Of a stretch of DNA of 64,000 bases, positions 34,391 through 42,860 are shown in pieces (within the stretch, counting starts at the first letter, position 1; every line of letters begins with the position of its first letter). The DNA is from an uncultured Modestobacter sp. (GTDB lineage Bacteria > Actinomycetota > Actinomycetes > Mycobacteriales > Geodermatophilaceae). The stretch is from the NCBI RefSeq assembly GCF_947486615.1, contig NZ_CANKUD010000001.1:1-64000 (forward strand), written 5' to 3'. The notes under the pieces were generated by a model. The model worked only from the letters and a program-made list of their open reading frames with translations. It ran no database searches and had not been told where the DNA came from. Position numbers and translations under genes: made by a program.

Positions 34391-36033
34391 CCGGCACGAT
34401 CACCGGCACGATCACCGGGATGACGACCGGCACGACGACATGGCGCCCGACCACGCCGGCGCTGGACACCGCCGGGGTGTGGCAGCTACTGCGGGAGAGC
34501 GCCGAGCGCACGCCGGACGCCGTCCTGGTCCGCGACGAACGCCGGCGCGAGGTGACCTACCGGGAGATCCGCGAGTCGGCCGAGCGCGTGGCGGCCGGCC
34601 TGCTGGCGCAGGGCATCCGGCCGGGGACGGTCGTGTCCTGGCAGCTGCCCAGCCGGGTGGAGACGATCGTGCTGTTCTTCGCGCTGTCCCGGCTCGGCGC
34701 GGTGCAGAACCCGCTGATCATGATGCTGCGCGAGCAGGAGGTCGGGTTCATCGCCCGCCAGGCCGGGTCCCGGCTGCTCGTGGTGCCCTCGGTGTTCCGG
34801 GGCACCGTGCACGGTGCGATGGCCGCCTTCGTCGCCGCCGACCAGTCGGGCCTCGAGGTGCTGGTGGTCGACCGGGACCTGCCCGAGGGCGACCCCGGTA
34901 CCCTGCCGCCCGAGCCGCCGCGCTCCGGACCCGACGGCCGGCCGCCGGTGCGCTGGCTGTTCTACACCTCGGGCACCACGGCCGAGCCCAAGGGCGCCCA
35001 GCACACCGACCAGGGGCTGCTGGCCGCCGCGGACACCTTTTGCCGGGCGGTCGCCCCGGTGCCGGCGGACCGCACCGCGTCGCTGGCGCCGATGGCACAC
35101 GTCGGCGGCGTGCTGCACGTGCTGTCGGCGCTGGCCACCGGCTCCAGCATCCTGATCACCGACGTCTTCGACCCCGCCTCGACACCCGAACAGCTGGGTG
35201 AGCAGCGGGTGACGCTCGGCGGGTCCGGGGTGCCCTTCATCAAGGCCTACCTGCAGCGGCAGCGCCAGCAGCCGGGCACCCCGATGTTCCCCGACGTCCG
35301 GGCGTGGCTGGTGGGCGGCTCGCCCCGGCCTCCCTCGTTCCACACCCAGGTGAAGACCGAGCTCGGCGGAGTGGGCGTCCTGTCGGGGTACGGCCTCACC
35401 GAGTGCCCGTACCTGAGCTGGGCCGCCGTCACCGACGACGAGGCGGACCTGATCTCGACCGAGGGCCGCCCGCCAGCCGGCACCGAGGTGGTCGTGGTGC
35501 GCCCCGACGGGTCCCGGGCCGAGTCCGGCGAGGTGGGTGAGCTGCGCGTCCGCGCGCCGCAGCTGACGGTCGGCTACGTCGACGCCGCCCTGGACGCCGA
35601 CGCCTTCGACGAGGACGGGTACTTCCGCACCGGCGACCTCGCCCGGATCGACGCGCGGGGCTACCTCACGATCACCGGGCGGATCAAGGACGTGATCATC
35701 CGGAACATGGAGAACATCTCCGCCCGCGAGGTGGAGGACCGGTTGATGGACTTCCCGGGACTGGCCGAGGTGGCGGTGATCGGCCTGCCCGACGACGCGA
35801 CCGGTGAGCGGGTCTGCGCCGTCGTCGTCCCGGAGCCCGGGCGCCCGGTGCCGACCCTCGCGGAGCTCTGCGCCCACCTGGCCGACCGCGGCCTGAACCC
35901 GCGCAAACTGCCGGTCCAGGTCGAGGTCGTCGAGGCGCTGCCGCGCAACGCGATGGGGAAGGTCATGAAGCCACAGCTGCGCAGCCGCGTCCGGGACGCG
36001 GCGGCGCTCGATGTCCCCGAGGTGCTGCGATGA
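34387..36033 (+). CDS. Acyl-CoA synthetase, cyclohexanecarboxylate-CoA ligase-like
   Basis: 548 residues from GTG 34387, which overlaps the previous stop as GTGA. P-loop LFYTSGTTAEPKGAQHTD, YGLTECPYLSW, GYFRTGDLARIDARGYL, GRIKDVIIRNMENISAREVE and the catalytic Lys in NAMGKVMK are all present. The overall pattern reminds me of AliA/cyclohexanecarboxylate-CoA ligases, a loose guess. The N-terminus starts with a Thr/Gly-rich stretch encoded by four 12-bp repeats; ATG 34420 is an alternative start that omits most of them. It is followed with ATGA overlap by the crotonase gene. Confidence 0.92.
   Translation: MTGTITGTITGMTTGTTTWRPTTPALDTAGVWQLLRESAERTPDAVLVRDERRREVTYREIRESAERVAAGLLAQGIRPGTVVSWQLPSRVETIVLFFALSRLGAVQNPLIMMLREQEVGFIARQAGSRLLVVPSVFRGTVHGAMAAFVAADQSGLEVLVVDRDLPEGDPGTLPPEPPRSGPDGRPPVRWLFYTSGTTAEPKGAQHTDQGLLAAADTFCRAVAPVPADRTASLAPMAHVGGVLHVLSALATGSSILITDVFDPASTPEQLGEQRVTLGGSGVPFIKAYLQRQRQQPGTPMFPDVRAWLVGGSPRPPSFHTQVKTELGGVGVLSGYGLTECPYLSWAAVTDDEADLISTEGRPPAGTEVVVVRPDGSRAESGEVGELRVRAPQLTVGYVDAALDADAFDEDGYFRTGDLARIDARGYLTITGRIKDVIIRNMENISAREVEDRLMDFPGLAEVAVIGLPDDATGERVCAVVVPEPGRPVPTLAELCAHLADRGLNPRKLPVQVEVVEALPRNAMGKVMKPQLRSRVRDAAALDVPEVLR
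34390..34437 (+). repeat. Four tandem 12-bp units (ACCGGCACGATC family) at the 5' end of the second ligase gene
   Basis: Units at 34390, 34402, 34414 and 34426; the first two are identical, the last two are variants (ACCGGGATGACG, ACCGGCACGACG). They encode TGTI-TGTI-TGMT-TGTT. The unit is a multiple of three, so copy changes stay in frame. Confidence 0.75.
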
Positions 36034-36809
36034 CCCGGCTGCAGCTGTCCACGCTGCTGTTCGACGTGGCCGACCACGTCGCGACGGTCACCCTGGACCG
36101 CCCGGACCGGATGAACTCGTTCAACGAGCAGATGGTCGATGAGTTCGACCAGGTCTGGCGGGAGGTCCGCACCAACGCCGACATCCATTGCGTGGTGCTG
36201 CGGGCGTCCGGCGACCGCGCGTTCTGCACCGGCATCGACATCCGGGAGGGGCCGTGGTGGAACGACCTGCCGGTGTTCTCCCAGGAGGACCCCGGCGCGC
36301 TGCTCGGGCCGAAATCGCAGCGGGTCTGGAAGCCGGTGATCACGGCCGTGCAGGGCATGGCGGCCGGCGGTGCCATGTACCTGCTCAACGAGTCCGACAT
36401 CATCATCGCCGCCCCGGAGGCCACCTTCTTCGACCCGCACGCCAGCGGTGGGATGGTCTCCGCGCTCGAGCCGATCGGCATGCTGCACCGCGGCATCCCG
36501 CTCGGTGAGGTGATGCGCTGGGCGCTGCTGGGCAACGAGGAGCGGATGACCGCCGAGACCGCGATGCGGATCGGCCTGGTCAGCGAGGTCGTCGAGCGCG
36601 ACCGGCTGTGGGCGCACGCGGCGGAGCTGGCCGCGGAGATCGCCGCCCGCAGCCCCGACGCGATCCAGGGCACCGTCCGGGCCGTCTGGGAGTCGCTGGA
36701 CCAGATGCCCTCGCACGCCAAGCGCACCGGCCTGTCCTACGCCCAGCTCGGCAACCGGGGCGGCGGTCCGCGCCAGCCGGCCGAGCGCCGCGCGCCGCGG
36801 TTGCGATGA
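36030..36809 (+). CDS. Enoyl-CoA hydratase/isomerase (crotonase family)
   Basis: 259 residues: VTLDRPDRMNSFNEQM, first oxyanion segment SGDRAFCTGIDIREG, second VQGMAAGGAMYLLNESDIIIA, then a C-terminal helical part with PSHAKRTGL. At the second catalytic position it lacks the usual Glu of hydratases in the place I expect (FFDPHASGGMV), so it may be an isomerase, lyase or hydrolase variant. ATGA overlap with the ligase gene (36030-36033) shows co-translation. Its place after two ligases fits the steps following activation. Confidence 0.87.
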   Translation: MTRLQLSTLLFDVADHVATVTLDRPDRMNSFNEQMVDEFDQVWREVRTNADIHCVVLRASGDRAFCTGIDIREGPWWNDLPVFSQEDPGALLGPKSQRVWKPVITAVQGMAAGGAMYLLNESDIIIAAPEATFFDPHASGGMVSALEPIGMLHRGIPLGEVMRWALLGNEERMTAETAMRIGLVSEVVERDRLWAHAAELAAEIAARSPDAIQGTVRAVWESLDQMPSHAKRTGLSYAQLGNRGGGPRQPAERRAPRLR

Positions 36810-36870
36810 CCGGGCGGCGCGCCACCACCGCCGCGGCCCGGTCCGCGGCCACGTCCAGCAGGAGGCTCCC

Positions 36871-37065
36871 GTGAAGATCCACGTCAAGCAGATCGAGTGC
36901 GCCGGGCACGGTCAATGCGCGGCGCTGGCACCGGAGGTCTACGAGCTCGACGACGACGGGTTCTGCGCCGTCGAGGACCTCGACGTCCCGGCCGAACACG
37001 AGGACGCCGCCGCGCTCGGCGCGGCCTCCTGCCCGGCGCAGGCCATCGAGGTCATCGAGGCCTGA
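36871..37065 (+). CDS. [3Fe-4S]-type ferredoxin
   Basis: 64 residues: HVKQIECAGHGQCAALAPEV and ASCPAQAIEVIE. The ligand pattern C10-x5-C16 ... C54-P with His13 in the remaining position is that of single-cluster [3Fe-4S] ferredoxins that serve P450s in actinomycetes. In this operon it more likely feeds the Rieske oxygenase, though such oxygenases usually use a [2Fe-2S] ferredoxin. GTG 36871 follows AGGAGG. It is the last gene of the operon begun at 29062 (61 bp after the crotonase). Confidence 0.93.
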   Translation: MKIHVKQIECAGHGQCAALAPEVYELDDDGFCAVEDLDVPAEHEDAAALGAASCPAQAIEVIEA

Positions 37066-37104
37066 CCTGGCCCGCGGGGGTCCCGGACCACCCGTGTCCC
37101 CGCT

Positions 37105-37122
37105 ATTCTGACAGTGTCGTCA
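37105..37122. promoter_or_regulatory. Operator-like site 4 before the Baeyer-Villiger monooxygenase gene
   Basis: ATTCTGAC-AGTGTC-GTCA, a full consensus match. TATTCT at 37104-37109 could be a -10 element overlapping it. The site ends at the ATG at 37122, which argues against that ATG as the start of the gene and for GTG 37170. Confidence 0.65.
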
Positions 37123-37169
37123 TGTCCACCGACCAGTGGACGCACCCGTCGCAGCGAAGCGAGGCACCT

Positions 37170-38894
37170 GTGCCCGAGGCAGTTCCCGCCGTCCCCGGTC
37201 CCGCCACCGGCGGAACGGACCACCCGGCGCCGGGGAAGGTCGTGGACGCCGTCGTCATCGGGGCCGGCTTCGGCGGGCTCTACGCCATCCACCAGCTCCG
37301 CACGCACGGCTTCTCGCTCCGCGGCTTCGAGGTGGCCGGCGACGTGGGCGGCACCTGGTACTGGAACCGCTACCCCGGCGCCCGGTGCGACATCGAGAGC
37401 GTCGAGTACTCCTACTCCTTCTCCGAGGAGCTGCAGCAGGAGTGGACGTGGACCCAGCGCTATCCCGAGCAGCCGGAGCTGCTGGCCTACATCCAGCACG
37501 TCGCCGACCGGTTCGACCTGCGCCGGCACTTCACCTTCGAGACCCGCGTGACCTCCGCGGTGTTCGACGAGGAGATCGACTGCTGGACGGTCACGACCGA
37601 CGCCGGTGAGCAGGTGCGTACCCGCTTCGTCGTCACGGCGGTGGGCTGCCTCTCCTCCTCGCGGGTCCCGGACTTCCCGGGGCTGGACCGCTTCCGCGGC
37701 CGCGCGGTGCACACCGGGCGCTGGCCGCACGAGGGCGTCGACTTCACCGGCCAGCGAGTCGCGCTGATCGGCACCGGCTCTTCGGGCATCCAGTCGCTTC
37801 CGCTGATCGCCGAGCAGGCTGCGCACGTGACGGTGTTCCAGCGGACGCCGAACTTCTCCATCTCCGGGGCCAACCAGCCGCTGGACCCCGAGCAGGTCCG
37901 CGACGTCAAGGAGCACTACGCCGAATACCGGGCGCAGGCCCGCCGGTCGTTCGGCGGGTCGATGATCCGGACCAACCGGGTCTCGGTCTTCGCCGTCTCG
38001 GAGGAGGAGCGGCGCGCCCAGTTCGAGGCCCGCTGGACGATGGGCGGGTTCGCCTTCATGGCGGCCTTCGAGGACCTGGGCACCGACCTGGCGGCGAACG
38101 CGCTGGCCGCCGAGTTCGTCAGCGAGAAGATCCGGCAGGCGGTGGCGGACCCCGCGGTCGCCGAGCGGCTGGTGCCCACCGACCACCCGATCGGCTCCAA
38201 GCGGATCTGCGTGGACACCGGCTACTTCGAGACGTTCAACCGGGACGACGTGCGCCTGGTCGACGTGAAGCAGACGCCGATCGAGGAGATCACGGAGACC
38301 GGCGTGAAGGTCGACGGTCGAGTGCACGAGGTCGACGTGATCGTCTTCGCGACCGGATTCGACGCCATGACCGGGTCCCTGCTGGCGATGGACATCCGCG
38401 GCCGCGGTGGGCTCACCCTGCGGGAGAAGTGGGCGGCCGGCCCGCGGACCTACCTGGGCCTGGGCACGGCGGGCTTCCCCAACCTGTTCACCGTCACCGG
38501 TCCGGGCAGCCCGGCCGTGCTGAGCAACGTCGTGCTCGCCGTCGAGCAGCACGTCGACTGGATCGTGGACTGCCTCGAGTACCTGCGGGACGAGGGCCTG
38601 GCGACGATCGAGGCGGAGGTCGAGGCGGAGGACGCGTGGGTCGACCACGTCAACGACGCCGCGGACCGGACCCTCTACAAGCAGGCCAACTCCTGGTACC
38701 TGGGCGCCAACGTGCCGGGCAAGCCCCGGGTGTTCATGCCCTACGCCGGCGGCGTCGGCCGGTACCGCAAGCGCTGCGACGCAGTCGCCGCCGACGGCTA
38801 CACCGGGTTCCGGCTGGCGCCGCCCGGTGGCCTGACCGGCACCGAGCCCAGCGAGGCCGATCCGCAGCCCGTCGGCATCCTCGCCGGTTCATGA
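37170..38894 (+). CDS. Baeyer-Villiger monooxygenase (type I, FAD/NADPH)
   Basis: 574 residues. FAD motif GAGFGG at about 31-36, GGTWYWNRYPGARCD, the Baeyer-Villiger fingerprint FRGRAVHTGRWP at about 175-186 (F-x-G-x3-H-x3-W-P intact), NADPH motif GTGSSG at about 201-206 and the family's ATGFDAMTG. It inserts oxygen next to a ketone to form an ester or lactone, like cyclohexanone monooxygenase. I choose GTG 37170 (GAGG 5 bp upstream) over ATG 37122, which has no SD and abuts operator-like site 4. It overlaps the CitE-like gene by 4 bp. A ketone from the SDRs and hydrolysis by a window esterase would complete a ring-opening route, by inference. Confidence 0.93.
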   Translation: MPEAVPAVPGPATGGTDHPAPGKVVDAVVIGAGFGGLYAIHQLRTHGFSLRGFEVAGDVGGTWYWNRYPGARCDIESVEYSYSFSEELQQEWTWTQRYPEQPELLAYIQHVADRFDLRRHFTFETRVTSAVFDEEIDCWTVTTDAGEQVRTRFVVTAVGCLSSSRVPDFPGLDRFRGRAVHTGRWPHEGVDFTGQRVALIGTGSSGIQSLPLIAEQAAHVTVFQRTPNFSISGANQPLDPEQVRDVKEHYAEYRAQARRSFGGSMIRTNRVSVFAVSEEERRAQFEARWTMGGFAFMAAFEDLGTDLAANALAAEFVSEKIRQAVADPAVAERLVPTDHPIGSKRICVDTGYFETFNRDDVRLVDVKQTPIEEITETGVKVDGRVHEVDVIVFATGFDAMTGSLLAMDIRGRGGLTLREKWAAGPRTYLGLGTAGFPNLFTVTGPGSPAVLSNVVLAVEQHVDWIVDCLEYLRDEGLATIEAEVEAEDAWVDHVNDAADRTLYKQANSWYLGANVPGKPRVFMPYAGGVGRYRKRCDAVAADGYTGFRLAPPGGLTGTEPSEADPQPVGILAGS

Positions 38895-39793
38895 CCGCCG
38901 CACCGACACGGGACGTTGGCGGCTGGCGGGGCACGCCGCACGCCGCGCTGTTCCTGCGCGGCGACAGCCCCTCCCACCTGGGGAAGCTCGACGTGGTGGA
39001 CGGCGACGCCCTCGTGCTGGACCTCGAGGACGCGGTGGCGCCGGAGCGCAAAACGGAGGCGCGGGAGCTGGTCCAGGCGGCGCTGGCGGACCGGCTGCCC
39101 GGCCGCCGGCTCTGGGTGCGGGTCAACGCCGCCGAGGAGGGGGTGCTGGCAGCCGACCTCCACGCCGCGGTGTGGCCGGCCGTCGAGGCGGTCCTGCTGC
39201 CCAAGTCCGAGTCCCCGGCCGACCTGGCCCAGCTGGACGCCGCGCTGCGCGAGCTGGAGCGGCAGCGCGGGCGGGAGCCGGGCTCGGTGGCCCTGGTGGC
39301 CCTGGTGGAGACGGCCAGGGGCCTCGCGCGGCTGGCACAGCTGACTGCCGGTGCGCCGTCCCGGCGGGTGCTGCTGGCGTTCGGGACGGTCGACTTCACC
39401 GCCGACTTGGGGGTCGAGAACACCCCGGGCAGCCCCGCGGTCGAGCACGCCCGGGCCCAGCTGGTGCTGCACTCCCGGGCGGCCGGCTGGGGAGCGCCGC
39501 TGGACGGCCCGTGGTTGGGGCTCGCCGACGAGGCCGGCCTGACCGAGGACTCGCGGCGATCGGTCGCCCACGGGTTCGGCGGCCGGATCGCCATCCACCC
39601 CGGGCAGGTGTCAGCGGTCCGCGCCACCTACGGGTTCCGCGGGTCCGCCGACGACCGGGCTCGCGCCCAGCGGATCGTGCAGGCGTGGGAGTCCCGGGAC
39701 GCCGGGGTGGGGTCGCTCCGGGTGGATGACGTCTTCGTCGACGTCCCGGTCTACCGGGGCGCGTTGCGCACCCTGGGCCGCGCGACGGACTGA
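38891..39793 (+). CDS. HpcH/HpaI-CitE family lyase (citrate lyase beta-like)
   Basis: 300 residues: LFLRGDSPSHLGKL, DALVLDLEDAVAPERK, LWVRVNAAEEG, EAVLLPKSESPADL, VALVETARGLARL, FGTVDFTADLG and GRIAIHPGQV. This is the CitE/malyl-CoA-lyase-like branch, which cleaves (3S)-hydroxyacyl-CoA such as malyl- or citramalyl-CoA into an acyl-CoA and a 2-oxoacid or glyoxylate. The Mg ligands (Glu in VETARG, Asp in TVDFTADLG) appear kept. ATGA overlap with the Baeyer-Villiger gene. A terminator-like hairpin follows. Confidence 0.88.
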   Translation: MTAAPTRDVGGWRGTPHAALFLRGDSPSHLGKLDVVDGDALVLDLEDAVAPERKTEARELVQAALADRLPGRRLWVRVNAAEEGVLAADLHAAVWPAVEAVLLPKSESPADLAQLDAALRELERQRGREPGSVALVALVETARGLARLAQLTAGAPSRRVLLAFGTVDFTADLGVENTPGSPAVEHARAQLVLHSRAAGWGAPLDGPWLGLADEAGLTEDSRRSVAHGFGGRIAIHPGQVSAVRATYGFRGSADDRARAQRIVQAWESRDAGVGSLRVDDVFVDVPVYRGALRTLGRATD

Positions 39794-39799
39794 CGGTGC

Positions 39800-39838
39800 C
39801 GGGGAACGGAGGGGCGCACTCGGCCCCTCCGTTCCCCG
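39800..39838. terminator. Strong bidirectional hairpin between convergent genes
   Basis: GGGGAACGGAGGGGC (39801-39815), 7-nt loop, GCCCCTCCGTTCCCC (39823-39837), extended by one C-G pair to 16 bp. It sits between the stops of the CitE-like gene (39793) and KorB (39843). Confidence 0.85.
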
Positions 39839-39842
39839 CCGG

Positions 39843-40916
39843 TCACCGACCAGCGATGGTCCAGGTGTCCTGCCCGTGCAGCAGGCCGTGCAGGTCCGGG
39901 CCGCCGGCCACGTCGGCCTTGGTGACGGCCTGGTCGACCTGTTCCCGGGTCAGGTCGTCGTAGGTCGGCCGCTGCACCTGACGCAGCACCCCGAAGACGG
40001 CGTGGTCCAGCGCCTGGTCGGACAACCGGGACAGCGCGAACGCCAGCTCGTGGTCGGTCGCGTCGTGCACCACGACGTCGGCCGGGTCCACCTCCGCGAT
40101 CGGGGCGACGGCGAGACCGAACCCGCGCCGGACGACCGCCCAGCGCCCGTCGGTGCCGAAGGTGATGGGCTGCCCGTGGGTCACCGTGATCACCCGCGAC
40201 TCCGACTCGTCCGGCTTGCGCAGGACGTCGAAGGAGCCGTCGTTGAAGATCGGGCAGTCCTGGTAGATCTCCACCAGCGAGGCGCCGCGGTGCTTCGCCG
40301 CCGCCTCGAGCACCGCGGTCAGGCCCGCCCGGTCGGAGTCCATGGCCCGCCCCACGAACGTCGCCTCGGCCCCGAGCGCCAGCGACACCGGGTTGAAGGG
40401 GTGGTCCAGCGAGCCCATCGGGGTGGACTTGGTGACCTTGCCGACCTCGGAGGTGGGGGAGTACTGGCCCTTGGTGAGCCCGTAGATCCGGTTGTTGAAC
40501 AGCAGGATCGTCATGTTCACGTTCCGCCGCAGCGCGTGGATCAGGTGGTTGCCGCCGATGGACAGGGCGTCGCCGTCCCCGGTCACCACGAAGACGCTCA
40601 GGTCGGGGCGCGAGACCGCCAGCCCGGTGGCGATCGCGGGCGCCCGGCCGTGGATCGAGTGCATCCCGTAGGTGTCCAGGTAGTACGGGAACCGGGACGA
40701 GCACCCGATCCCGGAGACGAAGACGGTGTTCTCCCGCTTGATCGACAGCGTCGGCAGGAAGGAGCGGACGGCGGCGAGCACGGCGTAGTCACCGCACCCG
40801 GGGCACCAGCGGACCTCCTGGTCGCTGGCGTAGTCCTTCGCCTTCTGCACGTCCTCTTCGCTGGGGACGAGGTCCAGGCCTCCGCGGACGGGCAGGCCCA
40901 GGTCGATGGCGGTCAT
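39843..40916 (-). CDS. korB: 2-oxoacid:ferredoxin oxidoreductase, beta subunit
   Basis: 357 residues. Cys38 and Cys41 in WCPGCGDY and a further Cys in GIGCSSRFPYY give cluster ligands. The thiamine-diphosphate motif runs from GDGDALSIGGNHLIHAL to LFNNRIYGLTKGQYSPTS. It decarboxylates 2-oxoglutarate (or another 2-oxoacid) with the fused gamma-alpha partner and reduces ferredoxin. ATG 40916 overlaps the korA stop (ATGA). In mycobacteria KorAB substitutes for 2-oxoglutarate dehydrogenase during growth on lipids. A pathway-specific 2-oxoacid is the alternative. Confidence 0.93.
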   Translation of the reverse strand: MTAIDLGLPVRGGLDLVPSEEDVQKAKDYASDQEVRWCPGCGDYAVLAAVRSFLPTLSIKRENTVFVSGIGCSSRFPYYLDTYGMHSIHGRAPAIATGLAVSRPDLSVFVVTGDGDALSIGGNHLIHALRRNVNMTILLFNNRIYGLTKGQYSPTSEVGKVTKSTPMGSLDHPFNPVSLALGAEATFVGRAMDSDRAGLTAVLEAAAKHRGASLVEIYQDCPIFNDGSFDVLRKPDESESRVITVTHGQPITFGTDGRWAVVRRGFGLAVAPIAEVDPADVVVHDATDHELAFALSRLSDQALDHAVFGVLRQVQRPTYDDLTREQVDQAVTKADVAGGPDLHGLLHGQDTWTIAGR

Positions 40917-42838
40917 GCCGGAACCTCTTCCTTCTGGTCGGTGTCCTGCAGCTGTGGTGCGGTGATGAGCGGTGTCAGGCGGTCGAAGAGCTCCTCGGCG
41001 CCGAAGGGCAGCCCGGCCACCTTGGTGACCGAGACGAGTGGGATGCAATAGCGGCCCTGGAGCAGGAACGCGAGCTGCCCGAGGTTCATCTCCGGCACGA
41101 TCACCTGCCGGTAGGACCGCAGCACGGCCTCGGTGTTGGCCGGCAGCGGGTTGAGGTGGCGAAGGTGGGCCTGGGCGACCGTGTGACCGGCCGCGCGGAG
41201 CCGGCGGGCGGCCGCGCCGATGGGGCCGTAGGTGGAGCCCCAGCCCAGCAGCAGCACCTCGGCGTCCCCAGCGGGGTCGTCGACCTCCAGGTCGGGAACC
41301 GCGATGCCGTCGATCCGGGCCTGGCGCACCCGGACCATGAACTCGTGGTTGGCCGAGTCGTAGGAGATGTTGCCGGTGCCGTCGGCCTTCTCCAGTCCGC
41401 CGATGCGGTGCGCGAGGCCCTTGGTGCCGGGCACCGCCCAGGGCCGGGCCAGGGTCTCCGGGTCACGGGCGTAGGGCAGGAACGACCCGTCCGGCCCGTT
41501 TGGCTCGGTCGCGAACTGCACGCCGAGGTCGGGCAGTTCCTCGTCCTCGGGCACCCGCCACGGCTCGGAGCCGTTGGCGATGGCGCCGTCGGAGAGCAGC
41601 AGCACCGGAGTCCGGTAGGCCAGTGCGATCCGGACGGCGTCCAGGGCGGCGTCGAAGGCGTCGGCCGGTGACCGGGGTGCCACGACCGGTACCGGCGCCT
41701 CGCCGTTGCGGCCGAACATGGCCTGCAGGAGGTCCGACTGCTCGGTCTTCGTCGGCAGCCCGGTGGAGGGGCCGCCGCGCTGCACGTCGACGATGAGCAG
41801 TGGCAACTCGGTCATCACTGCGAGGCCGATCGCCTCGCTCTTGAGTGCCAGCCCCGGGCCGGACGTCGTCGTCACGCCGATCGCCCCGCCGTAGGCTGCA
41901 CCGAGCGCGGCGCCGATGCCGGCGATCTCGTCCTCGGCCTGGAAGGTGGTGACTCCGAACCGCTTGAGCCGGCTGAGCTCGTGCAGGATGTCCGAAGCCG
42001 GGGTGATCGGGTAGCTGCCGAGGAAGACCGGCAGGCCGGACTGCTGCCCGGCCGCGACGATGCCGTAGGCCAGGGCCGTGTTGCCGGTGATCTGCCGGTA
42101 GGTGCCGACCGGCAGCGCCGCGGGGGCGATCTCGTAGGTGACGGCGAAGGACTCCGTCGTCTCGCCGTAGGCGTGGCCGGTGCGGAAGGCCACCAGGTTG
42201 GCCTCGGCGATCTCCGGGCGCTTGGCGAACTTCTCCCGCAGCCAGCGCTCGGTGCCTTCGGTCGGGCGGGAGTACATCCACGACAGCAGCCCGAGGGCGA
42301 ACATGTTCTTGCTGCGCTCGGCGTCCTTCTTGCCGATGCCGAGGGACTCCAGCGCTGCGGTGGTCAGCGAGGTCATCGGCACCTTGTGGACGGTGTAGGC
42401 CGACAGCGACCCCTCCGCGAGCGGGTCGTCGGCGTAGCCGACCTTGGCCAGGTTGCGCTTGGTGAACTCGTCGGTGTCGACGATGAGCGCGCCGCCGGGT
42501 GGCAGGTCGCGCAGGTTGGCTCGCAGTGCCGCCGGGTTCATCGCGACGAGCACGTCCGGCCGGTCGCCGGGGGTGAGGATGTCGTAGTCGGCGAAGTGCA
42601 GCTGGAAGCTGCTCACCCCGGCCAGCGTCCCGTGCGGGGCGCGGATCTCGGCGGGGAAGTCGGGCATGGTCGCCAGGTCGTTGCCGAAGGCGGCCGCGGC
42701 CGAGGTGAACCGGTCGCCGGTCAGCTGCATGCCGTCTCCGGAGTCACCGGCGAAGCGGATCACCACCCGGTTGCGCTGTTCGACGGTGCGTGCTCCGGCG
42801 GGGCGCGGCGGCAGTGCGGCGTCCACGGGCTTGTCCAT
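40913..42838 (-). CDS. korA: 2-oxoacid:ferredoxin oxidoreductase, fused gamma-alpha subunit
   Basis: 641 residues. The N-terminal gamma domain (IRFAGDSGDGMQLTGDRF, FPAEIRAPHGTLAGVS) is fused to the alpha domain (TGNTALAYGIVAAGQ, SYPITPASDILHELS, TTTSGPGLALKSEAIGLAVM, DVQRGGPSTGLPTKTEQSDL). The arrangement matches actinobacterial KorA. GAGAGGG precedes ATG 42838. korA-korB form a two-gene operon on the minus strand. I see no TGAC-N6-GTCA motif upstream, so it may lie outside the putative regulon. The reduced ferredoxin formed could feed oxygenases here, by inference. Confidence 0.94.
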   Translation of the reverse strand: MDKPVDAALPPRPAGARTVEQRNRVVIRFAGDSGDGMQLTGDRFTSAAAAFGNDLATMPDFPAEIRAPHGTLAGVSSFQLHFADYDILTPGDRPDVLVAMNPAALRANLRDLPPGGALIVDTDEFTKRNLAKVGYADDPLAEGSLSAYTVHKVPMTSLTTAALESLGIGKKDAERSKNMFALGLLSWMYSRPTEGTERWLREKFAKRPEIAEANLVAFRTGHAYGETTESFAVTYEIAPAALPVGTYRQITGNTALAYGIVAAGQQSGLPVFLGSYPITPASDILHELSRLKRFGVTTFQAEDEIAGIGAALGAAYGGAIGVTTTSGPGLALKSEAIGLAVMTELPLLIVDVQRGGPSTGLPTKTEQSDLLQAMFGRNGEAPVPVVAPRSPADAFDAALDAVRIALAYRTPVLLLSDGAIANGSEPWRVPEDEELPDLGVQFATEPNGPDGSFLPYARDPETLARPWAVPGTKGLAHRIGGLEKADGTGNISYDSANHEFMVRVRQARIDGIAVPDLEVDDPAGDAEVLLLGWGSTYGPIGAAARRLRAAGHTVAQAHLRHLNPLPANTEAVLRSYRQVIVPEMNLGQLAFLLQGRYCIPLVSVTKVAGLPFGAEELFDRLTPLITAPQLQDTDQKEEVPA

Positions 42839-42860
42839 GAGTCCCTCTCAGGGGGAGCTG

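Noticed and set aside
37122..37169. Upstream ATG as the Baeyer-Villiger monooxygenase start
   Set aside because: No Shine-Dalgarno and it overlaps the operator-like site; GTG 37170 has a good SD.
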